Part shown: piece by piece, positions 24,510-25,550 of the stretch
Position numbering within the stretch: position 1 is the first letter of the stretch
Layout of the letters: every line of letters begins with the position of its first letter
NCBI GenBank assembly: GCA_946538475.1
Contig: CAMNGN010000008.1
Location: forward strand, 1 to 25,550
Length of the DNA: 25,550 nt
DNA from: an uncultured Blautia sp.
GTDB taxonomy: Bacteria; Bacillota; Clostridia; Lachnospirales; Lachnospiraceae
Reading direction: 5' to 3'
Program-made: the position numbers and the translations under genes
The notes under the pieces: model-generated
The model's input: only the letters and a program-made list of their open reading frames with translations
Databases searched by the model: none
What the model was told of the DNA's origin: nothing

Positions 24510-24542
24510 CCGCAAATGCCCTTCTGATGCACTTTTTTGCGG
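24510..24542. repeat. 7-bp inverted repeat between array and terminator
   Basis: CCGCAAA (24510-24516) and TTTGCGG (24536-24542) pair around a 19-nt loop. On the minus strand TATGAT directly follows the left arm and could be a -10 box for hisB, though I see no good -35. Meaning uncertain. Confidence 0.35.
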
Positions 24543-24593
24543 CATAAAGAAAGCCGGCGAGCCGCGTAGACCGTAGTCTGCTGGCTCGCCGGC
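24541..24593 (-). terminator. Intrinsic terminator of the metallophosphoesterase gene
   Basis: GCCGGCGAGCC (24553-24563) and GGCTCGCCGGC (24583-24593) form a perfect 11-bp GC-rich stem, with an inner AGAC/GTCT stem in the loop. On the minus strand it is followed at once by TTTCTTTATG. It lies 83 bases after the stop of the gene at 24676-25365. Confidence 0.85.
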
Positions 24594-24675
24594 AAATATC
24601 CATCAATACATTGCAATGCGAGTGCAAGAAGTCCTTCGCCGTGAAACGAGACGAGTTTGTGCTGCAGCTCTTGCT

Positions 24676-25365
24676 TCACATTGCGTGGCCCGCATTTTTA
24701 TGCTGCAAATTTATGAAAAGGTCATACAGCGCGGATCCCGTCTTTCCCTCCGCAGGGTATTCGGCAGGAGTGATCTCGATGATCCTGCGCTTGTAGGTGT
24801 TGATGAGATGCGTACCGCAGGGATGCTCCAGGTCGGCGCCGACGTCGCGTCCGTAGTTCTTGTGCACGTGGCCGAAGCACATGTATGTGGGCTTCCAGCG
24901 GTCCATCAGCTCGTTGAAGCATTCAAAGCCTGTGTGCGGGAGGTCTTCGAGGTCGCCGTATCCCTTCGCCGGGGAATGCGTGACGAGGAGGTCAAAACCG
25001 CCCGTCAGTGTGATCTTCGGCGTGAGCTTGCGGATGCGGCGGCGCATCTCGTCCTCTGAATACATGCAGTCGCGGTCCGGAAGGTAGCGCATCGAGCCGC
25101 CGAGGCCGAGGATCCGCAGCCCGTGGTAGTTAAAGATTTTGTCGTCGATCGGGATGCAGCCTTCCGGCGGCCGCTGCGCGTAGCTGCGGTCGTGGTTGCC
25201 TTTAACATAAAGCAGCGGGCAGCCGCACATCGTCACGAGAAACTCAAGGTAAGCCGCGCTCAGGTCTCCGCAGGAGATCACGAGGTCCACGTCTTTCGTC
25301 ACCTTGGGATCGTAATAATCCCAGAGCAGCTTGTCCTCAATGTCCGCAATTGTCAGGATCTTCAT
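24676..25365 (-). CDS. Calcineurin-like metallophosphoesterase
   Basis: 229 aa cytoplasmic protein. Metallophosphoesterase motifs in order: ADIED (D8-x-E10, where most of the family have D-x-H), SCGDLSA (G33-D34), KGNHDRS (G56-N-H-D59), VTHSPAKG (H130) and CFGHVHKNYG (G165-H-V-H168). All metal ligands other than the DxH histidine are in place, so a dinuclear phosphodiesterase or phosphatase is expected; the substrate cannot be told. It is monocistronic, GC-richer than the polysaccharide operon, and ends in a strong terminator. The ATG at 25363-25365 has only a weak AAGTG site upstream, but no better start is available. Confidence 0.9.
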   Translation of the reverse strand: MKILTIADIEDKLLWDYYDPKVTKDVDLVISCGDLSAAYLEFLVTMCGCPLLYVKGNHDRSYAQRPPEGCIPIDDKIFNYHGLRILGLGGSMRYLPDRDCMYSEDEMRRRIRKLTPKITLTGGFDLLVTHSPAKGYGDLEDLPHTGFECFNELMDRWKPTYMCFGHVHKNYGRDVGADLEHPCGTHLINTYKRRIIEITPAEYPAEGKTGSALYDLFINLQHKNAGHAM

Positions 25366-25493
25366 GGCACTTCACACTTTTTGCCGCGCAGAGCATCTTC
25401 AAAAGCTGACTGTATTACATATATTGCATGCCCTGCGCTGCTGCGCGGGTACGTCTTTCATTCGTTTCTGCGCATACTGCGCAGCGCATCTTG

Positions 25494-25550
25494 TTAACTC
25501 TCCGCGTTCTTCACGCCGGTCAGCTGCAGCGTTTCCTGCATCTCAGGAAG
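25494..25550 (-). CDS. C-terminal end of an unidentified gene running off the right edge
   Basis: The minus-strand frame reads LPEMQETLQLTGVKNAES and ends with TAA at 25494-25496, with no stop up to the window edge. Composition and a GC-rich third position resemble the neighbouring genes. Only 18 codons are visible, so no function can be given. The 128 bases between it and the metallophosphoesterase contain GCGC-rich short inverted repeats (around 25430-25490) but no clear terminator. Confidence 0.4.
   Translation of the reverse strand, partial: LPEMQETLQLTGVKNAES

Noticed and set aside
25427..25490. Terminator for the gene at the right edge
   Set aside because: Short GCGC-rich inverted repeats are present (for example CTGCGCA/TGCGCAG), but no T-run follows on the minus strand.

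Overview
The window looks like a chromosomal stretch of a Gram-positive clostridium, most likely a Lachnospiraceae-type organism. The basis is the gene content rather than any rRNA: TagA/CsaB secondary cell-wall polysaccharide enzymes, a CotH/lamin-tail lipoprotein, a HisF-like/HisI/HisE fusion and a clostridial-type IS110 transposase. The family assignment is an inference. Nearly every gene reads on the minus strand.

Layout. (1) 1-918: the 3' part of an IS110-family transposase, frameshifted in an A8 tract. (2) 1069-1800: a secreted Gln/Ala-rich coiled-coil protein with a Cys/His C-terminal module. (3) 1801-2990: an AT-rich islet with a HEPN-motif protein preceded by what looks like the C-terminal stub of another gene. 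(4) 3078-3860: a start-less copy of an unrecognised protein family. (5) 3975-4095: a plus-strand flippase remnant. (6) 4084-18704: an eleven-gene, tightly packed minus-strand cell-surface polysaccharide operon. (7) 18900-19200: a plus-strand polysaccharide deacetylase remnant. (8) 19230-20575: two more decayed copies of the family seen in (4). (9) 20752-24080: a hisB - HisF-like/hisI/hisE fusion - cysE operon. (10) 24134-24508: an array of five units at an exact 75-bp period just upstream of hisB. (11) 24676-25365: a metallophosphoesterase with a terminator, then the tail of one more gene at the right edge.

The polysaccharide operon runs gtrA-like, wecB, gtrII-like, tagA, csaB-GT4 fusion, wzy-like 1, GT2 a, wzx, GT2 b, cotH-like lipoprotein, wzy-like 2. 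WecB supplies UDP-ManNAc and TagA adds ManNAc to a lipid-linked primer. The GT2 and GT4 enzymes would extend the repeat, Wzx would flip it, and the two Wzy-like proteins would polymerise or ligate it. CsaB would add pyruvate ketals and GtrA/GtrII would add side-chain sugars. The set is what one expects for a pyruvylated, possibly S-layer-anchoring, secondary cell-wall polysaccharide. No initiating phosphoglycosyltransferase (TagO/WecA type) lies in the cluster.

The most notable features are: the operon is bracketed by same-orientation decayed copies of one unknown family and by opposite-strand remnants of other glycan genes, which suggests cassette replacement; Wzy-like and GT2 genes are internally duplicated; the 75-bp array sits upstream of hisB; and a TIM-barrel domain fused to HisIE has lost a catalytic Asp.
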